Shown one piece after another: positions 11,463 through 19,924 of a DNA stretch of 64,000 nucleotides; positions within the stretch are counted from its first letter, which is position 1; each line of letters starts with the position of its first letter. The stretch comes from Nocardia cyriacigeorgica (GTDB lineage: Bacteria; Actinomycetota; Actinomycetes; Mycobacteriales; Mycobacteriaceae): assembly GCF_029868385.1 (NCBI RefSeq), contig NZ_JARWNX010000024.1, forward strand, positions 1-64,000, written 5' to 3'. Under the pieces are notes generated by a model, which was given only the letters and a program-made list of their open reading frames with translations, was not told where the DNA came from and did not search any database. Position numbers and translations under genes: made by a program.

Positions 11463-14087
11463 ATGGCAGGTAAGTCCCGCAGCACCACGACGACACGTGC
11501 GCGGGCGGGATCGGCTCGGGGGCGGACAACTGCGGCCTCCTCGCGTTCGGCTACGAACCCATCTCGTTCGACCACTCGCACCGGTTCCGCCGCCCGCGGC
11601 CGCACCACGGCGGCCCGCGGCCGCGCCTCCGCCGGACGGGTCAAGGCGGCCGGTCGTAAACCTGCCCGGCGTCGATCCGATACCGCGCCGCTGGCCGTCC
11701 TCGGACGCGGGATCAGCAGCGGCTGGAACATGCTCGCGCGTGGCCTCGGCGCCACCACCCGCACCCTGAGCCGCGCCGGCGAGATCGAGCACGGCCACCG
11801 TCGCGATGGGATCGCCCTCGGTCTGATCGCGCTCAGCGGCGTGATCGCCGCCGCCGTCTGGCTCTCGGCGGGCGGACCGATCGGACATTTCGTCGAAGAC
11901 GCCATCCGCGCGGTCTCCGGCTCGGCCTCGGCCGCCCTGCCGTTCGTGGCCGCGGGCATCGCGCTGGTGTTGATGCGCACCGAACCGCATCCGGAGATCC
12001 GTCCCCGCCTGGTACTCGGCGGACTGCTCATCGGGCTGCCGCTGCTCGGACTCTGGCATATCGCCGCGGGCGCGCCGACCGACGCGCACGGACGTTCGCG
12101 CGCGGCCGGATTCGTCGGGTTCGTGGTCGGTGGCCCGCTCACCGATGGGCTGACCGCGTGGTTGTCGGTGCCGATTCTGTTGCTGGCCATCGTCTTCGGT
12201 CTGTTGTTGGTCACCGGGATCACCGTCCGGGAAGTGCCCGAGCTGTTCCGGCACTATTTCGGCACTGCCAGCGGCGGCGACGAATACGACGACTACGACC
12301 CCGAATTCGCGTCCGGCGGCTACGACGCCGATGGATTCCCGCTCTCGCGTGGCGGTTCCCGGCGTCGTGGCCGGACCCCGGCCGAGAACTATCCGACCGA
12401 CGAGTTCGCCGGGTCCGATGCCGTCACCGAGGCGCTGGGCGAACCACCGCTGCGCGATGCCAAACCGATCGCCGAACAGGCGCGGGCCGAGCCGCCGAAG
12501 CCCAAGCCGAAACCGAAACCGGCGAAGGCGGTGGATCAGACCCCGCCGCCGCCGAAGGAACCGGAGTTCGTCACCGACCGGGTCATCGAGGGCGATTACA
12601 CGCTGCCGCCGATGAACCTGCTCACCGATGGTGAACCGCCCAAGAAGCGCAGCGCCGCCAACGAATCGATGATCGAGGCGATCACCGAGGTGCTGGTGCA
12701 GTTCAAGATCGACGCCGCCGTCACCGGCTTCGTCCGCGGACCGACGGTCACCCGCTACGAGGTGGAACTCGGCCCCGGTGTGAAGGTCGAGAAGATCACC
12801 GCGCTGGCCCGCAATATCGCCTATGCGGTCGCCACCGAGAACGTCCGCCTGCTCGCACCGATCCCGGGCAAATCGGCGGTGGGCATCGAGGTGCCCAACT
12901 CCGATCGGGAACTGGTGCGCCTGGCCGATGTCCTCAAGGCGCCCTCCACCCGAAACGACCACCACCCGCTGGTGATCGGCCTCGGTAAGAACATCGAGGG
13001 TGAGTTCCTGTCGGCGAATCTGGCCAAGATGCCGCATCTGCTGGTGGCGGGTTCCACCGGTTCCGGTAAGTCGAGCTTCGTGAACTCGATGCTGGTGTCG
13101 CTGTTGCAGCGGGCCACCCCGGAGGAGGTCAGGATGATCCTGATCGACCCGAAGATGGTGGAACTGACCCCCTACGAGGGCATTCCGCATCTGATCACCC
13201 CCATCATCACCCAGCCGAAGAAGGCGGCCGCGGCGCTGGCCTGGCTGGTGGAAGAGATGGAACAGCGGTATCAGGACATGCAGGCCAACAAGGTCCGCCA
13301 TATCGACGATTTCAACAAGAAGGTGAAGTCGGGCGCGATCACCGCACCGTTGGGCAGCGAACGCGTCTACCGCCCCTACCCCTACATCCTGGCCATCGTG
13401 GACGAACTCGCCGATCTGATGATGACCGCACCGCGTGACGTCGAGGACGCTATCGTGCGGATCACCCAGAAGGCGCGCGCCGCGGGCATTCATCTGGTGC
13501 TGGCGACGCAGCGTCCGTCGGTCGATGTGGTGACGGGCCTGATCAAGACCAATGTGCCTTCGCGGCTCGCGTTCGCGACCTCCTCGCTGACCGATTCGCG
13601 CGTCATCCTGGATCAGCCGGGTGCGGAGAAGCTCATCGGTATGGGTGACGGCCTGTTCCTGCCGATGGGGGCCGGTAAACCGACCCGGTTGCAGGGCGCC
13701 TACATCAGTGATGAAGAGATCCACGCCGTCGTCGAGTTCACCAAGAATCAGGCCGAACCCGAGTACACCGAGGGCGTGACGGCGGCCAAGGCGGGGGAGA
13801 AGAAGGATGTCGACCCCGATATCGGCGACGATCTGGACCTGTTCGTGCAGGCGGTGGAGTTGGTGGTCACCTCACAGTTCGGTTCCACCTCGATGCTGCA
13901 ACGCAAGCTGCGGGTCGGGTTCGCGAAGGCCGGTCGCCTGATGGATCTGATGGAGACGCGCAATGTCGTCGGCCCGAGCGAGGGGTCGAAGGCGCGCGAT
14001 GTGCTGGTGAAACCGGATGAACTCGATGGGCTGCTGTGGTCGATTCGCGGCGGTGGGGACGAGGCGCCCGAGGAGTCGGAGGACTGA
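11463..14087 (+). CDS. ftsK: DNA translocase FtsK/SpoIIIE
   Basis: FtsK pumps chromosomal DNA through the closing septum and assists dimer resolution. The 874-residue protein has a basic disordered N-terminus (1-75), about four membrane helices (100-260), an acidic and Pro/Lys-rich linker, then the motor: FtsK alpha domain (GPTVTRYEVELGPG), Walker A GSTGSGKSS, Walker B ILAIVDELADLMM, and ATQRPSVDVVTG. The C-terminal gamma winged helix (QFGSTSMLQRKLRVGFAKAGRLM) is the part that reads KOPS-type sites. It sits alone downstream of the rnj terminator, as in Rv2748c. Confidence 0.97.
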   Translation: MAGKSRSTTTTRARAGSARGRTTAASSRSATNPSRSTTRTGSAARGRTTAARGRASAGRVKAAGRKPARRRSDTAPLAVLGRGISSGWNMLARGLGATTRTLSRAGEIEHGHRRDGIALGLIALSGVIAAAVWLSAGGPIGHFVEDAIRAVSGSASAALPFVAAGIALVLMRTEPHPEIRPRLVLGGLLIGLPLLGLWHIAAGAPTDAHGRSRAAGFVGFVVGGPLTDGLTAWLSVPILLLAIVFGLLLVTGITVREVPELFRHYFGTASGGDEYDDYDPEFASGGYDADGFPLSRGGSRRRGRTPAENYPTDEFAGSDAVTEALGEPPLRDAKPIAEQARAEPPKPKPKPKPAKAVDQTPPPPKEPEFVTDRVIEGDYTLPPMNLLTDGEPPKKRSAANESMIEAITEVLVQFKIDAAVTGFVRGPTVTRYEVELGPGVKVEKITALARNIAYAVATENVRLLAPIPGKSAVGIEVPNSDRELVRLADVLKAPSTRNDHHPLVIGLGKNIEGEFLSANLAKMPHLLVAGSTGSGKSSFVNSMLVSLLQRATPEEVRMILIDPKMVELTPYEGIPHLITPIITQPKKAAAALAWLVEEMEQRYQDMQANKVRHIDDFNKKVKSGAITAPLGSERVYRPYPYILAIVDELADLMMTAPRDVEDAIVRITQKARAAGIHLVLATQRPSVDVVTGLIKTNVPSRLAFATSSLTDSRVILDQPGAEKLIGMGDGLFLPMGAGKPTRLQGAYISDEEIHAVVEFTKNQAEPEYTEGVTAAKAGEKKDVDPDIGDDLDLFVQAVELVVTSQFGSTSMLQRKLRVGFAKAGRLMDLMETRNVVGPSEGSKARDVLVKPDELDGLLWSIRGGGDEAPEESED

Positions 14088-14199
14088 TTCGGCGGGTTGC
14101 GGTTCGGTAGGTTTGCTCTGGCCGATCCGCACTGTCGTGAGGCGTGCGGGATCGGACGAGGAGTGACCTCCGTCGAGGCTTTCCGTGGGCAGGAATGGG

Positions 14200-14282
14200 T
14201 GGCAGCAGGAGGATTCGAACCTCCGATGGCGTAATGCACCTGATTTACAGTCAGGCCCTTTCGTCCACTCGGGCATACTGCC
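14200..14282 (-). tRNA. tRNA-Tyr (GTA anticodon)
   Basis: Read on the minus strand the cloverleaf is complete: acceptor GGCAGTA/TGCTGCC (one G-T pair), a D arm, anticodon stem CCTGA/TCAGG around CTGTAAA (anticodon GTA), a long class II variable region (TGCATTACGCCATC), and T arm GGAGG-TTCGAAT-CCTCC. Discriminator A lies at 14200; CCA is not encoded. The long variable arm and GTA identify tyrosine. A minus-strand terminator 30 bases upstream separates it from the neighbouring transcript. Confidence 0.95.
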
Positions 14283-14311
14283 GTCTTTTCGCGTGCTTTC
14301 ATGGGCACACG

Positions 14312-14351
14312 AAAAAAAAGGCCATTCCTGGCTTCATCGCCTGGAATGGCC
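14312..14351 (-). terminator. Rho-independent terminator reading on the minus strand
   Basis: A 9-bp stem (GGCCATTCC at 14320-14328 with GGAATGGCC at 14343-14351), extended by two more G-C pairs, is followed on the minus strand by eight Ts (14319-14312). It would end a minus-strand transcript coming from above 14351 and shield tRNA-Tyr from it. The 14374-14496 small ORF lies directly upstream of it. Confidence 0.88.
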
Positions 14352-14373
14352 CTGCTGGATCGCGTGGATCGAG

Positions 14374-14496
14374 CTAGGGGCCGCTCCGGGCGCGCCGATC
14401 GGCATACAGCGAGGCCTCGGGCATGCGGAAGCTACCGAGCGGACGTGCGACGCCGAGTCGGCACAACTGCCGCTCGTGAATGCGCTGCGCGTTCAT
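14374..14496 (-). CDS. Possible small protein (40 residues), unrecognised
   Basis: An ATG-to-TAG frame of 40 codons begins MNAQRIHERQLCRLGV and is rich in Arg. A weak AAAGG lies about 10 bases upstream. It is the only evident frame between a low-GC upstream region and a strong minus-strand terminator 23 bases past its stop, so something is probably transcribed here; it could equally be a non-coding RNA. No family is recognised. It was included because the terminator needs an upstream gene. Confidence 0.4.
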   Translation of the reverse strand: MNAQRIHERQLCRLGVARPLGSFRMPEASLYADRRARSGP

Positions 14497-14561
14497 GGCT
14501 CGAGCCTTTCGCCGGAAGTGTTGGTGTGTCGGTTGTTTCGATGACGGTTACCAAAGTAGCA

Positions 14562-14578
14562 CCCGAATAATGTTCGGG
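14562..14578. promoter_or_regulatory. Inverted repeat CCCGAA-TAATG-TTCGGG
   Basis: A perfect 6-bp inverted repeat with a 5-base spacer lies about 65 bases upstream of the small minus-strand ORF, in an unusually AT-rich patch. It could be an operator or a small RNA hairpin for the minus-strand transcript. The -10-like TACTTT just downstream on the minus strand supports a promoter region, weakly. Confidence 0.3.
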
Positions 14579-14937
14579 AAAAGCCTTTTTCGTCTCCGAA
14601 TTGTTTGTCGCCGCTTGTGCGGGATTTCCGAATCGTGCCACCGTGCTCGGTTGCTGCTGACGCTTTGCCCATCCGCCGACCGCGGCGGTGAGTGCGCACC
14701 CGTGCGTCACCGAGGTTCGTCGGTGTCGACCGCGTGGGCCTCGGCCACGGCCCCGATGGTCGACGGACCGGTCCTCGGTCGGCGGCCGAGGGCGGACCCA
14801 CAAGCGGGATGGCCCTCACGGCGCGGTGACCACCGGTGGATGTGAAATCATGGTGAGCAACCAACCCGCAAGCCGAGCAAATCAGGCAAATCGGGCATGA
14901 TTGACGCCATGATGCTTACTGCCGATCGGAGCGCACC
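14579..14937. other. 359-base stretch without a convincing gene
   Basis: AT-rich at the left end, then normal GC. Open frames here lack family patterns or a good ribosome site. It presumably holds the promoters of the minus-strand small transcript and of terC on the plus strand. A yybP-ykoY manganese riboswitch, sometimes found before terC genes, was looked for and not recognised. Confidence 0.5.
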
Positions 14938-15915
14938 ATGCAGGTGACCGCGCTGGAGTGGGGGATCACCATCGCGGTGATCCTCGGCTTGTTCGTCTTC
15001 GACTTCTTCGCCCACGTACGCACACCGCACGAGCCGACCTTCCGGGAGTCCGGCTTCTGGTCGGCGGTCTACATCGGTCTGGCGCTGGCATTCGGTGGTT
15101 TCATCGCCTGGAAGTGGGGCGGGACGTATGCCGGGGAGTACTACGCCGGTTTCGTCACCGAGAAGGCGCTCTCGGTCGACAACCTGTTCGTCTTCCTGAT
15201 CATCATGTCGACCTTCGCGGTGCCGCGGATCTACCAGCAGAAAGTCTTGTTGATCGGCATCGTGGTCGCGCTGGTGATGCGCGGTATCTTCATCGCCGTC
15301 GGCGCCGCCGCGATCAGCGCCTTCAGCTGGGTGTTCTACCTGTTCGGCCTGTTCCTGGTCTACACCGCGGTCAAACTGCTGCGCGAGAGTGGGCATGAGG
15401 TCGAACAGGAGGAGAAGCGCGACAGTCGTATCGTCGCGCTCACCAAACGGCTGGTGCCGACCACCGATGAATACGACGGTGACAAGCTGCTGACCAGGGT
15501 GAACGGCCGTCGCGTCGTCACTCCGATGCTGCTGGCCCTCCTGGCGATCGGATTCGCCGATCTGCTCTTCGCGCTCGACTCGATCCCGGCCATCTACGGC
15601 CTGACCGAACAGCCCTACATCGTGTTCGTGGCCAACGCGTTCGCGCTGATGGGCCTGCGGCAGCTGTACTTCCTGATCGGTGGCCTGCTCGACCGGTTGG
15701 TGTACCTGTCCTACGGCCTGTCGGCGATCCTGGCGTTCATCGGGGTGAAGCTGGTGCTGCACGCCCTGCACGAGAACACGCTGCCGTTCATCAACGGTGG
15801 CGAACACGTCACGGTGCCGGAGATCTCCACCGCGTTCTCGCTGACGGTGATCATCGGCATCCTGGTGGTGGCGACCGTGGCCAGTCTGCTGCGCACCAAA
15901 CAGTCGGCAAAGTAG
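14938..15915 (+). CDS. TerC family integral membrane protein
   Basis: 325 residues with about nine membrane helices. Conserved acidic residues within helices are visible in LGLFVFDFFAH, the SVDNLFVFLIIM block and LLFALDSIPAIYG, the hallmarks of TerC/Alx proteins, which are linked to tellurite resistance and manganese export. A charged cytoplasmic loop occurs at about 155-185. The ATG follows GGAGCG. In M. tuberculosis the equivalent gene (Rv2723) is next to fadE20; here it lies beside tRNA-Tyr, so the locus is rearranged. Confidence 0.9.
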   Translation: MQVTALEWGITIAVILGLFVFDFFAHVRTPHEPTFRESGFWSAVYIGLALAFGGFIAWKWGGTYAGEYYAGFVTEKALSVDNLFVFLIIMSTFAVPRIYQQKVLLIGIVVALVMRGIFIAVGAAAISAFSWVFYLFGLFLVYTAVKLLRESGHEVEQEEKRDSRIVALTKRLVPTTDEYDGDKLLTRVNGRRVVTPMLLALLAIGFADLLFALDSIPAIYGLTEQPYIVFVANAFALMGLRQLYFLIGGLLDRLVYLSYGLSAILAFIGVKLVLHALHENTLPFINGGEHVTVPEISTAFSLTVIIGILVVATVASLLRTKQSAK

Positions 15916-15921
15916 CGGCAA

Positions 15922-15962
15922 CCCGGTGGCGCCGGTCCGGTGTTCCGACCGGCGCCACCGGG
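15922..15962. terminator. Bidirectional terminator between terC and yciI-like gene
   Basis: A 16-bp perfect stem (15922-15937 with 15947-15962) and a 9-base loop lie between converging genes; its right arm ends one base before the end of the minus-strand gene. There is no U-tract. It could serve both strands. Confidence 0.75.
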
Positions 15963-15963
15963 C

Positions 15964-16251
15964 TCATGCGTCGCTCATCGCTCCGAAGATGGGCAGCCAT
16001 TCGTTCACCTTCACGTCGGTGATCAGGTGCTGCCCGGCGAACGGATCCTCGGCCAGCAGCTTCCGCAGCGCGGCCTCGTCATCGGCCCGGAACACCAGCA
16101 GCGCGCCCGAACCGTCGGGATACGGTCCGCTGGTCAGCAGGGTGCCCTCCGCGAGTCGGTCGGCCAGCCAGGCGCGATGCGTGGGGCGGTGCTCATCGCG
16201 GCCGGGGACGGTCTCGGTGGTGTAGGTGTAGTGGACGGCGAACAGCGGCAC
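15964..16251 (-). CDS. YciI family protein
   Basis: A 95-residue, ferredoxin-like single-domain protein. The family pattern is clear: FAVHYTYT at the N-terminus, RPTHRAWLADRLAEGTLLTSGPYPDGSGALLVF, and DPFAGQHLITDVKVNEWLPIFG. The His in RPTHRAW and an Asp are the putative active-site pair in YciI proteins. The GTG start at 16249-16251 gives the usual length. It lies 37 bases after argA and is probably co-transcribed. The reaction is unknown. Confidence 0.85.
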   Translation of the reverse strand: MPLFAVHYTYTTETVPGRDEHRPTHRAWLADRLAEGTLLTSGPYPDGSGALLVFRADDEAALRKLLAEDPFAGQHLITDVKVNEWLPIFGAMSDA

Positions 16252-16288
16252 GATCGATCGCTTTCTGTCGAAGGGTGGTGCGGACCGC

Positions 16289-16903
16289 TCAGAGGGTGAG
16301 CAGCATCCGGGTATTGCCGAGGGTGTTCGGCTTGACGTAGCTGAGGTCGAGGAATTCGGCGACACCGGTGTCGTAGGAGCGGCACATCTCGGCGTACACC
16401 TCGGCGGTCACCGGCGTCCCGTCGATCTCGACGAACCCGTGCCGGGAGAAGAACTCCACCTCGAAGGTCAGCACGAACACCCGGCTCAGTTCCAGCTCCC
16501 TGGCCACTTCGAGCAGTTGCCGCACGATGAGCTTGCCCACACCGTGGCCTTTGACGTCCGGATGGACCGCGACCGTGCGGACCTCGCCGAGGTCGGCCCA
16601 CAGCACGTGCAGTGCGCCGCAGCCGACCACCCGGCCGTCCAGTTCGGCCACCCAGAATTCCTGCACCGCCTCGTACAGGTTGACCAGATTCTTCTCCAGT
16701 AGGATCCGGCCCGCATAGACGTCCACCAGGGCTTTGATCGCGGGGACGTCGGAGGTTCGGGCGCGGCGCATGGTCGGAACACGATCAGGGGCGCCTGCCG
16801 ATGCGGTGGCTGGCGCGGTCGACAGTGCCGCGTCTGCCGGATCGGCGGGCACCACGGCGGGTGCGTCGCTGGTCGAACCACTCAGTGGTCCCCGTGAGGT
16901 CAT
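16289..16903 (-). CDS. argA: Amino-acid N-acetyltransferase (ArgA-type GNAT)
   Basis: Acetylates glutamate (glutamine in the M. tuberculosis enzyme) at the start of arginine synthesis. The 204-residue protein has a GNAT core: ARTSDVPAIKALVDVYAGRILLEKNLVNLYE, the acetyl-CoA loop VHPDVKGHGVGKLIV, VFVLTFEVEFFSRHGF, and a C-terminus YVKPNTLGNTRMLL matching Rv2747. About 45 N-terminal residues are low-complexity Ala/Pro/Thr, so translation may instead begin at the ATG just before RRARTSD. It is divergent from pgsA and followed by the YciI gene. Confidence 0.9.
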   Translation of the reverse strand: MTSRGPLSGSTSDAPAVVPADPADAALSTAPATASAGAPDRVPTMRRARTSDVPAIKALVDVYAGRILLEKNLVNLYEAVQEFWVAELDGRVVGCGALHVLWADLGEVRTVAVHPDVKGHGVGKLIVRQLLEVARELELSRVFVLTFEVEFFSRHGFVEIDGTPVTAEVYAEMCRSYDTGVAEFLDLSYVKPNTLGNTRMLLTL

Positions 16904-17013
16904 GGGGTGCACAGTAGTCGGCCCCGCTACCGATAGTCTGGAGATGTGCCGCACACCCAGTCGTACCGCTCAACGCATCGCGCCGGGCAGCGCGACTGGA
17001 CCGAGAGGCGGCC

Positions 17014-17670
17014 ATGAGCGTGCAACCCGATGAAATGGATCGCGGTTGGTCCGGCCCCGCGCCGCTGCGCCCGAGCCTGGTGCCACCGCCCGCCGAACCC
17101 GCCGTTCCGCTGCTGAACATCGCCAATGTGCTGACCATGGCCAGGATCGCCCTGGTCCCGCTGTTCGTCCTCGCGCTGTTCGCCGGCGGCGGGCACGACA
17201 CCGGCTGGCGGATCACCGCGGCCGCGCTGTTCGGGTTGGCCGCCATCACCGACCGGTTCGACGGGCAATTGGCCCGCAAATACGGTCTGGTCACCGACTT
17301 CGGCAAACTGGCCGACCCCATCGCGGACAAGGCGCTGATCGGCTCCGCCCTGATCGGACTGTCCGTGCTCGGTGATCTGGCCTGGTGGATGACGATCGTG
17401 ATCTGCGGGCGGGAACTGGGGGTGACGCTGTTGCGGTTGATCGTGGTGCGCCGCGGCGTGATCCCGGCCGGTCGGGGCGGCAAACTGAAAACTCTGGTGC
17501 AATCGCTGGCGATCGCGGTGCTCGTGCTGCCGCTCGCGGGCGGGTTCGCCACCGCGGGGATGGCGCTGATGTGGGTGGCGCTGGTGCTGACCGTCGCCAC
17601 CGGACTCGACTACGTCGGGCAGGCGGCGCGCGTCTGGTTCGCCGGATCGGCCCGCACCCGTCCCACATGA
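17014..17670 (+). CDS. pgsA: CDP-alcohol phosphatidyltransferase (PgsA type)
   Basis: A membrane enzyme that joins CDP-diacylglycerol to an alcohol phosphate, probably glycerol-3-phosphate in phosphatidylglycerol synthesis. The 218-residue protein has about five membrane helices and the complete family signature, DRFDGQLAR followed by GKLADPIADK (DxxDGxxAR...GxxxDxxxD). About 35 N-terminal residues are extra and polar. The stop overlaps cinA by ATGA. It corresponds to pgsA3 (Rv2746c), upstream of clgR in mycobacteria; the exact acceptor alcohol is inferred. Confidence 0.92.
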   Translation: MSVQPDEMDRGWSGPAPLRPSLVPPPAEPAVPLLNIANVLTMARIALVPLFVLALFAGGGHDTGWRITAAALFGLAAITDRFDGQLARKYGLVTDFGKLADPIADKALIGSALIGLSVLGDLAWWMTIVICGRELGVTLLRLIVVRRGVIPAGRGGKLKTLVQSLAIAVLVLPLAGGFATAGMALMWVALVLTVATGLDYVGQAARVWFAGSARTRPT

Positions 17671-18170
17671 CCGATCCGCTCACCGTCGGCGTGCCCGCCG
17701 CGGAACTGGTGGCCGCGCTGACGGCGGCCGGTCAGACCGTGGCCACGGCCGAATCACTGACCGCTGGCCTGCTCAGCGCCACCATCGCGGGCGTCCCCGG
17801 TGCCAGCGTGGTGCTGCGCGGCGGCCTGGTGGTGTATGCCACCGACCTCAAACACAGCCTGGCCGGTGTGGGCGCCGAGGTGCTCGCGAACGAGGGTCCG
17901 GTGGCCGCGAGTACCGCCGAACAGCTCGCTGTCGGCGCCCGTACCCGCTGCGGCGCCGACTGGGGCGTCGGGCTCACCGGTGTCGCGGGACCGGATCGGC
18001 AGGGCGGATATCCGGTGGGAACGGTGTTCCTCGGGCTGGCCGGGCCGGGCCATACCGAGGTGATGCGGTTGAAACTGTCCGGCGACCGGTGGAACATCAG
18101 ACTCGGTGCGACGCGGACCGCGGTCGCCGAACTCCTGCGCTGCGTGCGCGGACCGGCGGCCTCGGACTGA
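17667..18170 (+). CDS. cinA: CinA C-terminal domain amidohydrolase
   Basis: 167 residues covering only the C-terminal CinA domain, with TVATAESLTAGLLSATIAGVPGASVVLRGGLVVY, then TGVAGPDRQGGYPVGTVFLGL. This domain deamidates nicotinamide mononucleotide in NAD salvage (PncC activity). The N-terminal MoaB-like domain of full CinA is absent, as in many actinobacteria. The ATG overlaps the pgsA stop, showing an operon. clgR lies 114 bases downstream behind its own promoter. Confidence 0.9.
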   Translation: MTDPLTVGVPAAELVAALTAAGQTVATAESLTAGLLSATIAGVPGASVVLRGGLVVYATDLKHSLAGVGAEVLANEGPVAASTAEQLAVGARTRCGADWGVGLTGVAGPDRQGGYPVGTVFLGLAGPGHTEVMRLKLSGDRWNIRLGATRTAVAELLRCVRGPAASD

Positions 18171-18194
18171 GTTCGCGGGCGAGATGCCTCGCTC

Positions 18195-18222
18195 GGGAAC
18201 CAACCGGGCGCGCCGGAACGTT
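18195..18222 (+). promoter_or_regulatory. SigE-like ECF promoter of clgR
   Basis: GGGAAC (18195-18200) and CGTT (18219-18222) are separated by 18 bases, close to the mycobacterial SigE/SigH pattern GGGAAC-N16-18-CGTT. It lies 62 bases before clgR. In M. tuberculosis clgR is transcribed from a SigE-dependent promoter, which supports the assignment. A GGCG-TATATG-CGCC dyad at 18237-18250 lies downstream of it. Confidence 0.65.
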
Positions 18223-18283
18223 GTGCCAGAAAGAACGGCGTATATGCGCCGACGGCCTGGAAACAGGGAGTTAGGAGACCGAG

Positions 18284-18724
18284 ATGGCGCTGCTGCGAGA
18301 AGCGATCGGTGACAGTCTGCGGCGTGCGCGTCTCGCCCAGCGGCGGACCCTGCGGGAGGTGTCCACGTCCGCACGGGTGAGTCTCGGCTACCTGTCCGAG
18401 GTCGAACGCGGCCGCAAGGAGGCCTCCAGCGAGCTGCTGGCCGCGATCTGCGAAGCCCTCGATGTTCCGTTGTCGCGGGTGCTGTGGGATGTGAGCACGA
18501 TCATGGCCGGCGTCGACGATGCGCGTGAGCCGGTCGCGGCCGAGGCCCTGCCCGAGCCGGACGGCGCCGAGCGCGCGGCGGAACCTGTCGAGGCGGCCGC
18601 CGAGTCCGAATCCGCCGTGGCCACGATGTCGGTGGCCGGTGCCCGCCCACACATCGACGGTGACACCAGGATCGTCATCCCCGCGCCACGCTCGGACACG
18701 CTGGTTCTGGTGCGGAGTGCGTGA
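18284..18724 (+). CDS. clgR: ClgR, XRE-family transcription activator
   Basis: ClgR activates clp protease and psp genes during envelope and protein stress. The 146-residue protein has an N-terminal Cro/C1-type helix-turn-helix, [45 protein letters not shown] (about residues 10-55), and a disordered Ala/Glu-rich tail ending in [11 protein letters not shown]. The C-terminal hydrophobic pattern resembles the Clp-recognised ends of other ClgR proteins. It is preceded by a SigE-like promoter and followed by pspA, its known target in mycobacteria. Confidence 0.93.
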   Translation: MALLREAIGDSLRRARLAQRRTLREVSTSARVSLGYLSEVERGRKEASSELLAAICEALDVPLSRVLWDVSTIMAGVDDAREPVAAEALPEPDGAERAAEPVEAAAESESAVATMSVAGARPHIDGDTRIVIPAPRSDTLVLVRSA

Positions 18725-18960
18725 GCCGGGAATCGGGGACGCATGAGCCCGAAATCCGGGATGGGCCGTGGCAACGCTGCGGCCCACCCGCAAGAACGGA
18801 TAGATTCGTCATAGGTGGCCGAACGGGTCGAGCCCCCGCATCCTCGCGGGCTCGGTCCGAACCAGGGCCACATGGTGGAGGATAGGCATATATCGGGTGC
18901 GTGACGGTCGCGCACTGGAGTCGCGCACAGCGGCGCAGCAGATGGAGGCGGGATCAATCG

Positions 18961-19794
18961 ATGGCTAATCCGTTCGTCAAGGCCTGGAAGTACATGATGG
19001 CCCTCTTCGATTCGAAGATCGAAGAGCACGCGGATCCGAAGGTCCAGATCCAGCAGGCTATCGAGGAAGCCCAGCGCCAGCATCAGGCCCTCTCACAGCA
19101 GGCCGCGTCGGTCATCGGCAACCAGCGTCAGCTGGAGATGAAGCTGAACCGGCAGCTCGACGAGGTCGAGAAGCTCAACGCCAATGCCCGTCAGGCCGTG
19201 ATGCTGGCCGATCAGGCCACCGCGGCGGGCGATACCGAGAAGGCGATCCAGTACACCAACGCCGCCGAGGCGTTCGCTGCCCAGCTGGTCACCGCCGAGC
19301 AGTCGGTCGAAGACCTGAAGGTGCTCCACGATCAGTCGTTGCAGGCCGCCGCGCAGGCCAAGAAGGCGGTCGAGCAGAACGCCATGCTCTTGCAGCAGAA
19401 GGTCGCCGAGCGCACCAAGCTGCTCAGCCAGCTCGAGCAGGCCAAGATGCAGGAGCAGGTCAGCGCCTCGTTGCAGCAGATGGACTCCACGCTGTCGGCG
19501 CCCGGTTCCACCCCGAGCCTCGACGCGGTGCGCGAGAAGATCGAACGCCGTTACGCCACCGCGCTCGGTTCGGCCGAACTGGCGCAGAACACGGTGCAGG
19601 GGCGGATGCTCGAGGTGCAGCAGGCCAGCATCCAGATGGCCGGGCACAGCAAGCTCGAACAGATCCGTGCCTCGATGCGCGGCGACGCGCTGCCCTCGGG
19701 CGGCGCCGCACCGGCGATCAACCCGGCGCAGGCACAGGCCGATCCGGCCCAGCCGCAGCCGCAGATGAACAAGGGCCAGACCGCACAGCAGTAG
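18961..19794 (+). CDS. pspA: Phage shock protein A (PspA/IM30)
   Basis: 277 residues, nearly all coiled coil. It starts with the amphipathic membrane-binding helix [19 protein letters not shown] and has the [20 protein letters not shown] motif. PspA forms oligomers on the inner membrane and protects it during envelope stress. The Gln/Pro-rich C-terminus (after about 245) is disordered. The order clgR-pspA-pspM matches Rv2745c-Rv2743c. The 236-base gap from clgR leaves room for its own promoter; it contains a GTCGCGCAC direct repeat at 18907 and 18920. Confidence 0.95.
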   Translation: MANPFVKAWKYMMALFDSKIEEHADPKVQIQQAIEEAQRQHQALSQQAASVIGNQRQLEMKLNRQLDEVEKLNANARQAVMLADQATAAGDTEKAIQYTNAAEAFAAQLVTAEQSVEDLKVLHDQSLQAAAQAKKAVEQNAMLLQQKVAERTKLLSQLEQAKMQEQVSASLQQMDSTLSAPGSTPSLDAVREKIERRYATALGSAELAQNTVQGRMLEVQQASIQMAGHSKLEQIRASMRGDALPSGGAAPAINPAQAQADPAQPQPQMNKGQTAQQ

Positions 19795-19924
19795 CGGGTT
19801 GGACGCGAGGAACAACGATGGTGGCGAGTGTGCGGGCGTCCGGTAGACCGGTGGGCGCCCGCACCCGCCCCGGATACCGGCCGTCCGGTGCGACGGCCGC
19901 GGTGGCGTCGGCGGAAGGATGGAC

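Noticed and set aside
14493..14864. Minus-strand 123-codon frames upstream of terC
   Set aside because: Two overlapping frames are both Arg/Pro/Thr-rich, neither has a good ribosome site, and both run against the minus-strand small ORF that better fits the terminator.
14700..14937. Possible manganese (yybP-ykoY) riboswitch before terC
   Set aside because: The characteristic conserved loops of the class could not be found by eye.
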